Source of the DNA: Marmoricola sp.
GTDB taxonomy: Bacteria; Actinomycetota; Actinomycetes; Propionibacteriales; Nocardioidaceae
Length of the DNA stretch: 21,979 nt
Direction: 5' to 3'
Assembly (NCBI GenBank): GCA_030151765.1
Contig: JASLCW010000182.1
Span: 1 to 21,979, forward strand
Below the pieces are notes generated by a model. The model saw only the letters and a list, made by a program, of their open reading frames with translations, searched no databases and was not told the origin of the DNA. The position numbers and the translations under genes were made by a program. Below, one piece after another: positions 1 to 8,064 of the stretch (positions within the stretch are counted from its first letter, which is position 1; every line of letters begins with the position of its first letter).

Positions 1-2
1 TG

Positions 3-725
3 ACCATCACGAACAACCAGGAGCTCTACGACGGCTGGATCAAGATGTGGGCGCAGGCCCGCAAGGACCGCCCGGTCCCGGCGTACCGCTTCACGACCGG
101 TGACTACACATCGATGTTCGCGCCCCACCACAAGCAGCTCGACCCGGCACTGAAGGTGCTCAACGCGGTCAAGTGCAATGGCGCCACCAACACCGACGAC
201 GGCAAGACCAAGCTCCGCATCGCGAACGCCGTGTGGGGCGACCAGCGCGGCGTCCGCATCGCCCTGAAGGTGCGCCAGCTCGCCCGCCAGGGCTGCAACG
301 TCAAGATCGTCTTCATGATGATGCCGCTGAAGATCCGCAACATCCTGCGCGGCCTCCAGGCCAAGCAGATGGTGTACATCGTCGGCGCGACGGCGGACAA
401 GTTCAAGGACCGCTACGTCCACATCAAGGGCCTGTCCGTCCAGGGCAATGTCTTCGGCCAGACCGACGGCAATGTCGTCCTGTCGAGCAGTGAGAACTGG
501 ACCCAGCTCGGCTGGCACTCCGACGAGCAGGACATCATCATCAAGAACCACCCGGCGTGGACGCAGAAGTACGCCAATTGGGTCGACCTGATCTACGCAC
601 AGGCACCGCGCACGCTCAACAACTACGTCAACTCGGCGGACCCGAAGGCCCGGATGGCGGCTCGCTCCGACTTCCTCGGCCCGAAGGACTACCCCTTCAG
701 CTCGCTCGAGGCCGAACTGAGCTGA
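3..725 (+). CDS. Phospholipase D-like protein, C-terminal part (5' end outside window)
   Basis: The reading frame is open from the first bases and ends with TGA at 723-725, so only the last 240 residues are present and the true start lies upstream. The visible part looks like the second half of a two-lobed PLD-fold protein. A beta-strand/helix segment of the form 'KLRIANAVWG...VRQLARQGCNVKIVF' leads to a HIK tripeptide at 420-428, followed by a Gly/Ser/Asn segment with 'SSSENWT' as in PLD HxK...G...S/N motifs. The Asp expected five residues after the Lys (HxKxxxxD) is replaced by Gln, so the motif is incomplete. PLD-family proteins act on phosphodiesters of phospholipids or nucleic acids; the substrate cannot be told. 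A long hairpin follows the stop. The next gene on the same strand also carries a PLD-like region, which suggests a related pair. Confidence 0.75.
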   Translation, partial: TITNNQELYDGWIKMWAQARKDRPVPAYRFTTGDYTSMFAPHHKQLDPALKVLNAVKCNGATNTDDGKTKLRIANAVWGDQRGVRIALKVRQLARQGCNVKIVFMMMPLKIRNILRGLQAKQMVYIVGATADKFKDRYVHIKGLSVQGNVFGQTDGNVVLSSSENWTQLGWHSDEQDIIIKNHPAWTQKYANWVDLIYAQAPRTLNNYVNSADPKARMAARSDFLGPKDYPFSSLEAELS

Positions 726-732
726 AGCCGCC

Positions 733-790
733 GGAAAGCAGCGGGACCCGGGCATCGTCGTACGACGGTGACCCGGGTCCGCTGCTTTCC
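733..790 (+). terminator. Long hairpin after the PLD-like gene
   Basis: The left arm at 733-752 and right arm at 772-790 are complementary over 19 pairs with one bulged G. The loop region contains a perfect 12-bp palindrome (cgtcgtacgacg, 756-767). The hairpin starts 7 bases after the stop codon. No T-run follows, which is common for actinobacterial terminators. Confidence 0.7.
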
Positions 791-933
791 GGGAGCCTGC
801 GAATTACAGGTTTGTAGTTGTTTCATTCGTATTGCCTGTTGCCGATGTTGCTGGTGTGATTCTTGATGCACATGATGATTCGACGCAGGGATCCCGTGAA
901 CGACCGGGCGGCGTCGCGAGTACAGGAGGTCCC

Positions 934-2298
934 ATGCGCAAGCTGAGTTCGGTACGAGGAGTGCGCATCCTCGCAGCGACGATGTGCGCGCTGGCAGTGC
1001 TCGTGACGATGCTGGTCGTGACGTCCGGCGGCGAGACCCACGCCCGGACGGGCCGCGCGGTCACCGCGGCCGCCCGCATCGAACCCAACACCGGCATCCG
1101 CCTGGTGCAGGCGAACGTCAAGTCGGGCATGGACGTCGGCCGGTCGACCGCGGACATCAACAAGGTCTTCGCGCAGACCCCGGACTTCGTCACCTTCAAC
1201 GAGGTCTCCGGGCGCTCCGACGAGATGATCACCCGCTCCGGCTACGCCGTGCAGCGCACCCCGGGCACCTACACCGGTGCCACCGCCGTGGTCTGGGACA
1301 CCACCCGCTGGACCCGCCTCGCCTCGGGCACCTACATGGTCAGCAACATGCGCGGCAAGACCGCGAAGCAGAAGGTCGAGTGGGGCATCCGCTATGCCAA
1401 CTGGGTGACCGTGCGCAACAACACCGACGGCCGCACCCTGTCGGTCGTCGCCGCCCACGTCGCACCGATCACCAAGTTCACGCAGGGCGTCACGCTGCCG
1501 TCGTACCAGCGGCTCGCGGCCCTGGCCAAGACCCTCTCAGCGCGCGGCCCGGTGGTCATGGCCGGCGACTTCAACGTCAACTACAAGTCCCGCGCCTACC
1601 CGCGCGCCGAGATCGCCGCCCTCGGGCTGGTCAATGTCTTCGATCTCTGGGGATCGGCACCGGCGACCCACGACAGCGGCGCCGTGATCGACCACGTGTA
1701 CCTCTACAAGGCCGACTCGCTGCTGCCCGTGACCAATCTCGTCACCATGCCGCTCAACTCCGACCACCGTCTGGTGATGGTCGATCTCGGCACCGTCGCG
1801 GGACGGGTCGGCAGCTTCGCCGGCGGCTCGGTCGCCACCAGCGCCGGCAAGCCCGGCGCGACGATGAGCCTGGTCCGGGCCGTCATCAACAAGGCACCGA
1901 CCGGCGCCTCCCTCCACCTGGCCACCCGCGGCCTGACCGGCCACGGCGTCTACGCCGCGATCGTGAAGGCCCGTGCTCGCGGCGTGAACGTCCAGATCCT
2001 CACCGGCAACAAGAAGGCGACCTCGCTGGATCGCAAGCTCGCCAAGCTCCTCGGCACCAAGAAGAACCACAAGTCGTGGGCCCGCCGACAGCCGAACTGG
2101 AAGAAGTACCAGCTGCCCGCAGCGCTGGTCCTGGCCAGCAACTCGGGCGGCACCATGGCCGTACGCGTCGACTTCAACCGTCCGTGGGTCATGCGCGTCC
2201 AGCAGCGCACCGGCTCGGTCGCCCTGGTCCGCTCGGACATCGCCGGCTACGACGCCATGTTCGTCCGCTACTTCGCGGCCGCCGGCCGCAAGCTCTGA
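934..2298 (+). CDS. Secreted endonuclease/exonuclease/phosphatase-domain protein with PLD-like C-terminal region
   Basis: This encodes 454 residues. I chose the ATG at 934 because AGGAGGT lies at 924-930 and the next residues form a signal peptide: a basic start, a hydrophobic stretch ending in 'VVTSGG', and a likely cut after ETHA. A longer frame reaches 832 but lacks these features. The N-terminal two-thirds has the marks of the Mg-dependent EEP fold (DNase I-like): 'QANVKSG' near the start, 'FNEVSG', 'MAGDFNVN' (GDFN), 'VIDHVYL' and a final 'NSDHRLVMVDL' (SDH). The last ~150 residues resemble one PLD lobe ('HGVYAAIVKARARGVNVQIL') but show no HxK motif. It probably cleaves extracellular nucleic acid or another phosphodiester; the substrate is unknown. 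The region before it (798-895) is AT-rich for this genome and probably holds the promoter. Confidence 0.8.
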   Translation: MRKLSSVRGVRILAATMCALAVLVTMLVVTSGGETHARTGRAVTAAARIEPNTGIRLVQANVKSGMDVGRSTADINKVFAQTPDFVTFNEVSGRSDEMITRSGYAVQRTPGTYTGATAVVWDTTRWTRLASGTYMVSNMRGKTAKQKVEWGIRYANWVTVRNNTDGRTLSVVAAHVAPITKFTQGVTLPSYQRLAALAKTLSARGPVVMAGDFNVNYKSRAYPRAEIAALGLVNVFDLWGSAPATHDSGAVIDHVYLYKADSLLPVTNLVTMPLNSDHRLVMVDLGTVAGRVGSFAGGSVATSAGKPGATMSLVRAVINKAPTGASLHLATRGLTGHGVYAAIVKARARGVNVQILTGNKKATSLDRKLAKLLGTKKNHKSWARRQPNWKKYQLPAALVLASNSGGTMAVRVDFNRPWVMRVQQRTGSVALVRSDIAGYDAMFVRYFAAAGRKL

Positions 2299-2307
2299 GT
2301 TGGATGG

Positions 2308-2391
2308 CGCGAGCGGCGCTGCGCTCCGGAGCGCCGTCGGCCCGCCCGCCGTGGCGGCTCCCGCTCCGCCCCGCTGCCGCGCTCGCAGTTG
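2308..2391. terminator. GC-rich inverted repeats between convergent genes
   Basis: A perfect 14-bp palindrome (gcgctccggagcgc, 2321-2334) sits inside a larger imperfect inverted repeat: gcgagcggcgctgc at 2309-2322 against a near-complement ending around 2391. It separates the converging ends of the EEP gene and the minus-strand operon and may act in both directions. No T-run is seen. Confidence 0.4.
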
Positions 2392-2404
2392 ACGCCGCTT
2401 CGGG

Positions 2405-3148
2405 CTACGGAGTGTTGGCGGCTGTCGGGGTGTCCGTTGCCGACGGTGACGCGGTCTCCGTCGGTACGTCGGTGGGCGTCGGGTTGTCCGTGGGGCTGGG
2501 AGTCTCCGTCGGGGTCGCCGCGGCCGTCGGCTGAGCCGTCGGGGAGGCGGTGACGGTCGGCGTCGACGTCGGGCTCGCGCTCGGATTCGGGCTCGGCGTG
2601 GACCTGCCCGAACCGCCGCCACCGCCGAGATTGCTGATCGACGTGCCGCCGCCACTGCTGCCACCGGTCAGGCTCGACACCGGCTCGCCGGAGATCAGCT
2701 CGAAGCCGGTGATGGCCACGACCACCACCGCGAAGAGCCCGGCCGCATAAGCGCCGACTCGCGGCCAGGACACCTCGGCGAGGCGTTCGCGAAGGGTGAC
2801 CGGGGTCTCGGCGGCGAGGTCCTGCTTCGCCTGCGCGAGTACGTCGTCGGCACGGTCGAGATGTGCCTCGGTCTCGTCGGTACGCCGGTTCGCCCGCCGG
2901 ATCTCCGCCTGGGCGACACCCATCTGCCGCAGCGCCGCGTCCTGTACGTCGGCCACCCGGCGCCGGCCCCGGGCCAGACCCGAGCTGAAGATGCTCGTGG
3001 CGATGCTGATGACGACACTGCCCAGAGCCGCTCCGATCAGCGTGCCTGCCGCTCCCAGCGTGGAGAGCAGGACCGCCGAGGCGACCGCAGCCAGGGCCCC
3101 CGCGAGGGTCCTGAGCCAGTCGATCTTGTGGGAGGGCGCATCACTCAC
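2405..3148 (-). CDS. Two-helix membrane protein with Ser/Thr/Pro-rich tail
   Basis: This 247-residue protein starts with GTG at 3148, and the GTGA overlaps the stop of the UPF0182 gene by 4 bases, so it is probably translationally coupled. A hydrophobic hairpin ('LAGALAAVASAVLLSTLGAAGTLIGAALGSVVISIATS', residues ~14-52) is followed by a charged, probably helical or coiled-coil linker (~55-125), then a second membrane helix ('VGAYAAGLFAVVVVAITGFEL', ~130-152). The tail starts with Gly/Ser and then about 65 residues of Ser, Thr and Pro with hardly any charge. Such tails are usually extracellular spacers and may be O-glycosylated. I recognise no family. Because it is the last gene of the operon with UPF0182, it may work with that membrane protein. 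The tail is encoded by low-complexity DNA (2410-2600). Confidence 0.75.
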   Translation of the reverse strand: MSDAPSHKIDWLRTLAGALAAVASAVLLSTLGAAGTLIGAALGSVVISIATSIFSSGLARGRRRVADVQDAALRQMGVAQAEIRRANRRTDETEAHLDRADDVLAQAKQDLAAETPVTLRERLAEVSWPRVGAYAAGLFAVVVVAITGFELISGEPVSSLTGGSSGGGTSISNLGGGGGSGRSTPSPNPSASPTSTPTVTASPTAQPTAAATPTETPSPTDNPTPTDVPTETASPSATDTPTAANTP

Positions 3149-6060
3149 TGCCCACTCCCCTTCGTGCTCGAGGTCTTCCCGGTGCTCGTGCCACCGGCCT
3201 TCTTCGCGTCCTTCAGCGCCTGCGCGACCAGGCTCCGGGCCTTGTCGACGTGACGGCCGTAACCTGCCAGATCGCCCTTCTGCAGGGCGCGATCGGCGAG
3301 ATTGAACTGCGTCTGCGCCTGCGCCAGCAGCCGGATGGACGAAGACGACAACGAGCCGGACGGCTTGGAGGTTCCCCGGGGCGGCGAGGTCGAGTCGTCC
3401 TTGTCGCTTCCGAAGAGATCCGCGAGGGCCCTGTCGAGGTCGCTCCCGACACCGATCCGGGTGCCGTCCGAGACCATCATCAGCGTCAGTGCCGGGTAGG
3501 TCCCGTTGGCCTGCTTCAGGGTGTAGACGGGCTCGGCGTACAGCACTCCCTTGCCGATCGGCAGCGCCAGCAGATTGCCGTACAACACCTTGTTCTCACC
3601 GACCCGCTGGGCGGTCAGCCGGCCGTTCGCGTCCGCGGAGCCCTTGAACTTGCCGGCGATCTGGTCGGGACCGGGGAACTGCGAGTCGTCGGGCAGCCTC
3701 AGGATGCTCAACTTCCCGTAGGAGTCCTTCGTCGGGTCCGAGGCGACCGAGAGATAGGCGGCCAGGTTCGGCCGGCCGTAGGGCGTGTACTGCGTGGTCA
3801 GCGAGTAGACCGGCTCCGCCCCCGGGGTCGGCGGCACGACCAGCCGGTACGGCGGCTGGGTCCGCGCGGGCTGCGTCGGGTTGTTGGGGACATCCCAGGC
3901 GTCGTTGTCGTTGAAGAAGTCGGTCGGGTTCTGAACGTGGTAGTCGGCCAGGATGCTGCGCTGCACCTTGAAGAGGTCGTCGGGATAGCGCAGGTGCGGG
4001 AGCAGATCGGCGGGGATGTCGGCGCGCGGGGTGATCTCGCCCGGGAAGGCCTTCTCCATCGTCTTCAGAATCGGGTCGGTGGTGTCCCACTCGTAGAGCG
4101 TCACCTCGCCCGTGTAGGCGTCGACGGTGGCCTTCACCGAGTTGCGGATGTAGTTCAGGTCGTCACCGGGGACGGCGTTGAAGCTGGACTGCGATCCGGT
4201 CGAGTCGGAGAGCATCGAGGTCAGCGATCGCTTCTCGGAGTCGGCGTACCGGTCCGAGGTGGTGTAGCCGTCGATGACCCACAGGATCCGGCGGCTGCCG
4301 CCGACATCGGCGACCGTCGGATACGGATCCGAGTCGAGGGTCAGCCAGGGTGCCACCTTCGCGACCCGCCGGGCCGGGGAGCGGTCGTAGAGGATCTTCG
4401 AATCGTCGTTGACCCGCGAGGACAACAGGATGTTGGAGTCGCCGAACTTCATGGCGTAGAGCAGCTTGTGGAAGACGGAGCCGATCGGCACGCCAGGTCC
4501 GTCGTACATGGTGGTAACCGATTCGCCGGCATCGCCGTTCACCGCCGGGAAGTCGACCTCGACATTCGGCTGGTTCGCGGCATGCCCGACGATCGAGTAC
4601 TCCGGGCTGTTCTGCCCGTAGTAGATGCGCGGCTCGTAGTCGCCCAGCACCCCCTTGGGCGGGATGTCGCTCTCCGCCCAGACCGGCTCACCTCCGGTCG
4701 TCGGATCGTTGGTCGCCTCGTTGCCGTAGGCCGCGATCATGCCGTAGCCGTGGGTGTAGACGGTGTGCTCGTTGGACCACTTCTTCTTCTCCTGCGGCAG
4801 CCCGGCGAGGCTCAGCTCGCGCGCGGCGACCACCAGGCCCCGCTCGTCGCCCTGCACCGGATAGCGGTCCACGGCCAGCAGTGGCGGCACGGCGTAATAG
4901 CCGCGCACCTGCTGCTTCTGCTGGAAGGTCGGCGAGATCAGCGCGGGGTCCATCAACCAGAGACTGGACAGGGCACTCGTGTCCGCCGTCGTGATCTGTC
5001 GCGAGACCTTCGCGGCCGCGGGGTACTCGGTGACCGTCGTGTCGGCCACGCCGTACGCCGCCCTCGTCGCCTTGATGTTCGCCGCGATGTACGACGACTC
5101 CTTGTCGACCTCGTTGGGCTTGACCTGGAAGCTCTGGACGATGGCCGGCCAGATCACGCCGAGCAGGATCGAGGTGAGGATGAAGAGGCCGATGCTGACA
5201 CCGGGGAGCAGCCACGAGGGCCGCCACATGTTCACGAAGAAGATCAGCGCGCAGATGATCGCGATCGCCAGCAGGGCGTCCTGTGCCGGCAACGAGGCGT
5301 GCCAGCGCGAATAGCTCATGCCGGTGAAGCGCGAGCCGTCGCGCGTGGTGAGGTCGAAGCGGCCGAGGTAGTAGGTCGCCGCCTTGGAGAGCAGCAGCAG
5401 GCCGAGCAGCAGGCAGACGTGACGTTGCGCCGCGACGCTGAACCGCTCCCCCGACACCTGCAGCCGGACACCGCCGTACAGGTAGTGCGTCACCAGCGAG
5501 GCGAGCAGCGCGACCACGATCGAGGTCAGCACGAAGTTGACGACGAAGTGCCACCACGGCAGCGAGAAGACGTAGAAGCCGATGTCCTTGTGGAACCACG
5601 GATCGGTCTTGTGGAAGGGCTGCGCATTGGCCCACATCAGGTAATTGCGCCACTGACCGACCGCGGACCCGCCGGCGAAGAGCCCGATGACGATGCTGAC
5701 CGAGCCGACGAGCACCCGGCGGGACGGGCTGATCAGGTCGCGATAGCGCTCGAGCCCCTCCTCGTCGAGGCTCCGCGGAACGATCAGCGGGCGCAGCCGG
5801 TACGCCGCCACGATGTTCACCGCGACCATCAGGCCCATGAAGAGGCCGAAGCCGGCGAAGAGACCGGCCTTCGTGCCGAGCAGCGTGGCGAAGACGCTGG
5901 TGCGTCCCAGCGACTGGAACCAGAGCTTCTCGGTCCACAGCGAGGTGAAGATCGAGATCACCACCACCGCCACCACGACGACGAGGAAGGCGATCAGCAG
6001 CCGGGAACGGCGACGAGCCGGCGGCCCGAAGTCGTCGAAGTCGTCGTAGGTCTCACTCAT
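3145..6060 (-). CDS. UPF0182 family membrane protein
   Basis: This encodes 971 residues, the usual length for UPF0182 (COG1615). The ATG at 6060 overlaps the preceding stop as ATGA, and the stop overlaps the next start as GTGA. An acidic N-terminus (SETYDDFDDFG) is followed by a basic patch and about seven membrane helices in the first ~310 residues, the first being a Val/Ile-rich stretch at ~20-40. A large, mostly hydrophilic domain (~320-900) follows, containing the family-type segments 'IPPKGVLGDYEPRIYYG' and 'LLYAMKFGDSNILLS'. The C-terminus has a Ser/Pro-rich linker and a short Ala/Lys helix (~915-960). No biochemical role is firmly established. The recurring link with a PDZ/Lon-like protease in actinobacteria suggests an envelope function. 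The mycobacterial counterpart, from memory, is Rv3193c. Confidence 0.93.
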   Translation of the reverse strand: MSETYDDFDDFGPPARRRSRLLIAFLVVVVAVVVISIFTSLWTEKLWFQSLGRTSVFATLLGTKAGLFAGFGLFMGLMVAVNIVAAYRLRPLIVPRSLDEEGLERYRDLISPSRRVLVGSVSIVIGLFAGGSAVGQWRNYLMWANAQPFHKTDPWFHKDIGFYVFSLPWWHFVVNFVLTSIVVALLASLVTHYLYGGVRLQVSGERFSVAAQRHVCLLLGLLLLSKAATYYLGRFDLTTRDGSRFTGMSYSRWHASLPAQDALLAIAIICALIFFVNMWRPSWLLPGVSIGLFILTSILLGVIWPAIVQSFQVKPNEVDKESSYIAANIKATRAAYGVADTTVTEYPAAAKVSRQITTADTSALSSLWLMDPALISPTFQQKQQVRGYYAVPPLLAVDRYPVQGDERGLVVAARELSLAGLPQEKKKWSNEHTVYTHGYGMIAAYGNEATNDPTTGGEPVWAESDIPPKGVLGDYEPRIYYGQNSPEYSIVGHAANQPNVEVDFPAVNGDAGESVTTMYDGPGVPIGSVFHKLLYAMKFGDSNILLSSRVNDDSKILYDRSPARRVAKVAPWLTLDSDPYPTVADVGGSRRILWVIDGYTTSDRYADSEKRSLTSMLSDSTGSQSSFNAVPGDDLNYIRNSVKATVDAYTGEVTLYEWDTTDPILKTMEKAFPGEITPRADIPADLLPHLRYPDDLFKVQRSILADYHVQNPTDFFNDNDAWDVPNNPTQPARTQPPYRLVVPPTPGAEPVYSLTTQYTPYGRPNLAAYLSVASDPTKDSYGKLSILRLPDDSQFPGPDQIAGKFKGSADANGRLTAQRVGENKVLYGNLLALPIGKGVLYAEPVYTLKQANGTYPALTLMMVSDGTRIGVGSDLDRALADLFGSDKDDSTSPPRGTSKPSGSLSSSSIRLLAQAQTQFNLADRALQKGDLAGYGRHVDKARSLVAQALKDAKKAGGTSTGKTSSTKGSGQ

Positions 6061-6599
6061 GGGGCCTCACCAGCATCGGCGTCGGTGTCGGTGTCGGGGG
6101 CGAGCGTCTGCCGGAGCAGCGTCACCAGGCCGGGAACGAGGTCCGGGCCGGTGAGCACCTTGTCGTCCTCGTCGTAGGCGCGGAAACGCATCGCGCACCA
6201 GACCTCACCCGAGCGCAGCGCTGCTGCGACGATCCGCACCTCCTGCCGGTCGGGGTGACCGGCCGCGTAGGCGGCGGCAGCGGCCGGGTCCGCCGGTACC
6301 TCGGCCTCCGCCTCCTGCGGCAGGACGACGCGCTCGACGACGGCGGCCGCACCGGTCACCTCCTCCGGCCACGCGATGCTCTCCAGGAAGACCTCGAGGT
6401 GCTCGGCCTCGACCGCCTCCTGCTCGATCGGCGTGAGGCCGTCGGGGTCGTCGATCACGCCGGCCAGCCCGGGCTCGCGGGCGATCAGGTCGGCGCTCGA
6501 CACCAACGCGAAGAGCATCGCCGGGCGATCCCACCCGCCCTCGGCGGCGTGCCCCTCGAGTTCGCGTACGACGGACTGGAGCCGATCGCTCATGTTCAT
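6057..6599 (-). CDS. PPA1309 family protein
   Basis: This 180-residue soluble acidic protein matches the PPA1309 family, known only from actinobacteria and usually encoded beside UPF0182 and the PDZ/Lon-like protease. Visible features are an N-terminal helical 'SDRLQSVVRELEGHAAEGGWDRPAMLFALV', the family-like 'LEVFLESIAWPEEVTGAAAVVERVVLP' in the middle, and 'VRIVAAALRSGEVWCAMRFRA' before an Asp-rich C-terminus. Two ATGs lie two codons apart (6599 and 6593). Either is possible, and a GGAG at ~6608-6611 favours the first. The TGA overlaps the UPF0182 ATG. The function is unknown; its fixed place suggests a partner or regulator of its operon neighbours. Confidence 0.85.
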   Translation of the reverse strand: MNMSDRLQSVVRELEGHAAEGGWDRPAMLFALVSSADLIAREPGLAGVIDDPDGLTPIEQEAVEAEHLEVFLESIAWPEEVTGAAAVVERVVLPQEAEAEVPADPAAAAAYAAGHPDRQEVRIVAAALRSGEVWCAMRFRAYDEDDKVLTGPDLVPGLVTLLRQTLAPDTDTDADAGEAP

Positions 6600-6612
6600 C
6601 GGGAAAACTCCG

Positions 6613-7683
6613 TCATCGGGGACACTCCGGGAGACTCGCCTGCGGATCTGCGGTCCACGTCCGGATCGCGTCGAGCGCGCCCGTCAACGTGCTGACCTTG
6701 ACCAGACGCATCTTCGCAGGGTCGTGGTGAGCGTGCACCGCTTCGTCGCAGTTGCCCGCGGGGACCAGGAAGAGATGTGCCCCGTCGGCCTGGGCTCCGG
6801 CGATCTTCTGCGCGATGCCGCCGATCGTGCCGACGGTGCCGTCGGGGGTGATGGTGCCGGTGCCGGCGATCACCTTGCCGTCGGTCAGCGATCCGGGGGT
6901 GAGCAGGTCGTAGATCGACAGCGCGAACATCATGCCGGCCGAGGGTCCGCCGATGGAGTCCGAGAGTCGCACCTTCACCGAGAAGGGGAAGGAGTACGAG
7001 GCGCCCAGACCGACCCCGACACGGCCCTGCTTGCGCAGTGCGGGCGTCGTACCGGCGGCACGGGTGCGCATCGCGACGTCGTCGGTCGCCTTGCCGCGTC
7101 GTACGGTCACGTGCACCAGGGCGCCCGGCCCCAGCGACCGGACCCGCTTGATGACCTTCTGCAGCGTCGGGGTGGCGACGCCGTCGACCGCCAGGATCTC
7201 GTCGCCCGTCTTGAGCTTGCCGGAGGCCGGCGAGCCCTTCTCGACATTGGCGACGACGGGCACCATGCCGTACTTGATCTTCGCCAGCGTCAGCGCCGCG
7301 GCCACCGCGTCGTCCTGCGAGGAGGCCATCATCTGCGCGTCCTGCGACTTGTTCTGCGCGTTCGTCTCGTTGTTCTGATAGATCGCGTCGTACGGATAGA
7401 TGGCGTCGTCCGGGTTGAGCCAGGTGTAGAGCGCGGACCAGAGGGACACCTTCTCGGCGGGCTGGGTCAGGATGATCGTGACCATCCGCAGCTGGCCGTC
7501 GTCACGGTACGTCGGGTGTCCGCTGACCTCGAGGATCTGCTTGCCGTCGAGCTTGCCGAGCACGTTGATGGTGGGCCCCGGCTGGAAGAGGGTGAAGGGC
7601 ACGTCGACCCGGGCGCCCGCGATCACGATCCCCAGCAGCGCCATCAGGGCGATACCTGCGGCTACGGTCCGGCTACGAGTCAC
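6613..7683 (-). CDS. PDZ-domain Lon-like (S16) protease, YlbL type
   Basis: This encodes 356 residues with a GTG start at 7683, preceded by GAGAGGG. Residues ~8-24 form one uncleaved membrane anchor or signal segment, so the rest should be outside the membrane. A PDZ domain follows (~140-205, 'MVPVVANVEKGSPASGKLKTGDEILAVDG'), then a Lon-type proteolytic domain with the catalytic Ser in GGPSAG (Ser248) and the catalytic Lys in 'GGIAQKIAGA' (Lys293), preceded by 'GTGTITPDGTVG'. Both dyad residues are intact, so an active serine/lysine protease is expected. The stop lies 13 bases before the PPA1309 start, which indicates an operon. Its targets are unknown; the mycobacterial counterpart is, from memory, Rv3194c. 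Confidence 0.92.
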   Translation of the reverse strand: MTRSRTVAAGIALMALLGIVIAGARVDVPFTLFQPGPTINVLGKLDGKQILEVSGHPTYRDDGQLRMVTIILTQPAEKVSLWSALYTWLNPDDAIYPYDAIYQNNETNAQNKSQDAQMMASSQDDAVAAALTLAKIKYGMVPVVANVEKGSPASGKLKTGDEILAVDGVATPTLQKVIKRVRSLGPGALVHVTVRRGKATDDVAMRTRAAGTTPALRKQGRVGVGLGASYSFPFSVKVRLSDSIGGPSAGMMFALSIYDLLTPGSLTDGKVIAGTGTITPDGTVGTIGGIAQKIAGAQADGAHLFLVPAGNCDEAVHAHHDPAKMRLVKVSTLTGALDAIRTWTADPQASLPECPR

Positions 7684-7708
7684 GAGATGACCCTCTCACC
7701 CCGGCCCA

Positions 7709-7960
7709 TCAACGGGTCGGGAGGTTCCGACGGCCGGTACGCCGGAAGGCGACACCCGTGCTCCGCCCGCCGGTACGACCGGTCGACGACGCCTCCGGAA
7801 GGGGTCGCGCGATCGCGTCGGCGAAGCGCTGCTGCGCCCGCGCCTGTGCCGCCTCGCTGCGCTCGTTCAGCGCCGGCCGGCTCCGACCCGCCCAGGCCGC
7901 CCAGACCATGGCCGCACCGGTCACCAGGACGGGCGGCAGCAGCCACAGCAGGATCGCCAT
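7709..7960 (-). CDS. Small membrane protein, conserved-hypothetical type
   Basis: This encodes 83 residues with ATG at 7960. A single N-terminal hydrophobic helix ('MAILLWLLPPVLVTGAAMVWAAWAG') is followed by an Arg-rich cytoplasmic tail with an Ala/Gln helix ('NERSEAAQARAQQRFADAIARPL'). The stop is 25 bases before the PDZ protease start, so it is probably the first gene of the operon. I recognise no family. Support is the position, the membrane-helix pattern and its place in a region where no other frame makes sense. Ribosome-binding evidence is weak (GGGGA just before the ATG). Confidence 0.6.
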   Translation of the reverse strand: MAILLWLLPPVLVTGAAMVWAAWAGRSRPALNERSEAAQARAQQRFADAIARPLPEASSTGRTGGRSTGVAFRRTGRRNLPTR

Positions 7961-8051
7961 GTCCCCATGGTGCCCTGCCCGGCCCAGCCCGCCGCGCAGC
8001 CACGCCCGCAGGCGGCCTTTCTCCGGTCTGGGACGGCTTCGATCCGGCCGG

Positions 8052-8057
8052 TACGGT
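8052..8057 (+). promoter_or_regulatory. Likely -10 element of a leaderless transcript (zincin gene)
   Basis: TACGGT lies 7 bases before the ATG at 8065, and no Shine-Dalgarno sequence is present. This spacing would put the transcription start at or next to the start codon. I see no good -35. Confidence 0.5.
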
Positions 8058-8064
8058 TGATCGC

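Noticed and set aside
798..895. AT-rich pocket before the EEP gene as a sign of horizontal transfer
   Set aside because: It is under 100 bases, non-coding and in promoter position. The flanking genes have the same GC-rich codon use as the rest.
2410..2600. Apparent repeats in low-complexity GTCGG-rich DNA as a tandem-repeat element
   Set aside because: They encode the Ser/Thr/Pro-rich tail of a membrane protein; the pattern comes from codon repetition with no fixed unit.
3250..6177. Very long plus-strand open frame antisense to UPF0182
   Set aside because: It is Arg/Val/Gly-rich with no domain and mirrors a clear UPF0182 gene. Long spurious antisense frames are expected at this GC content.
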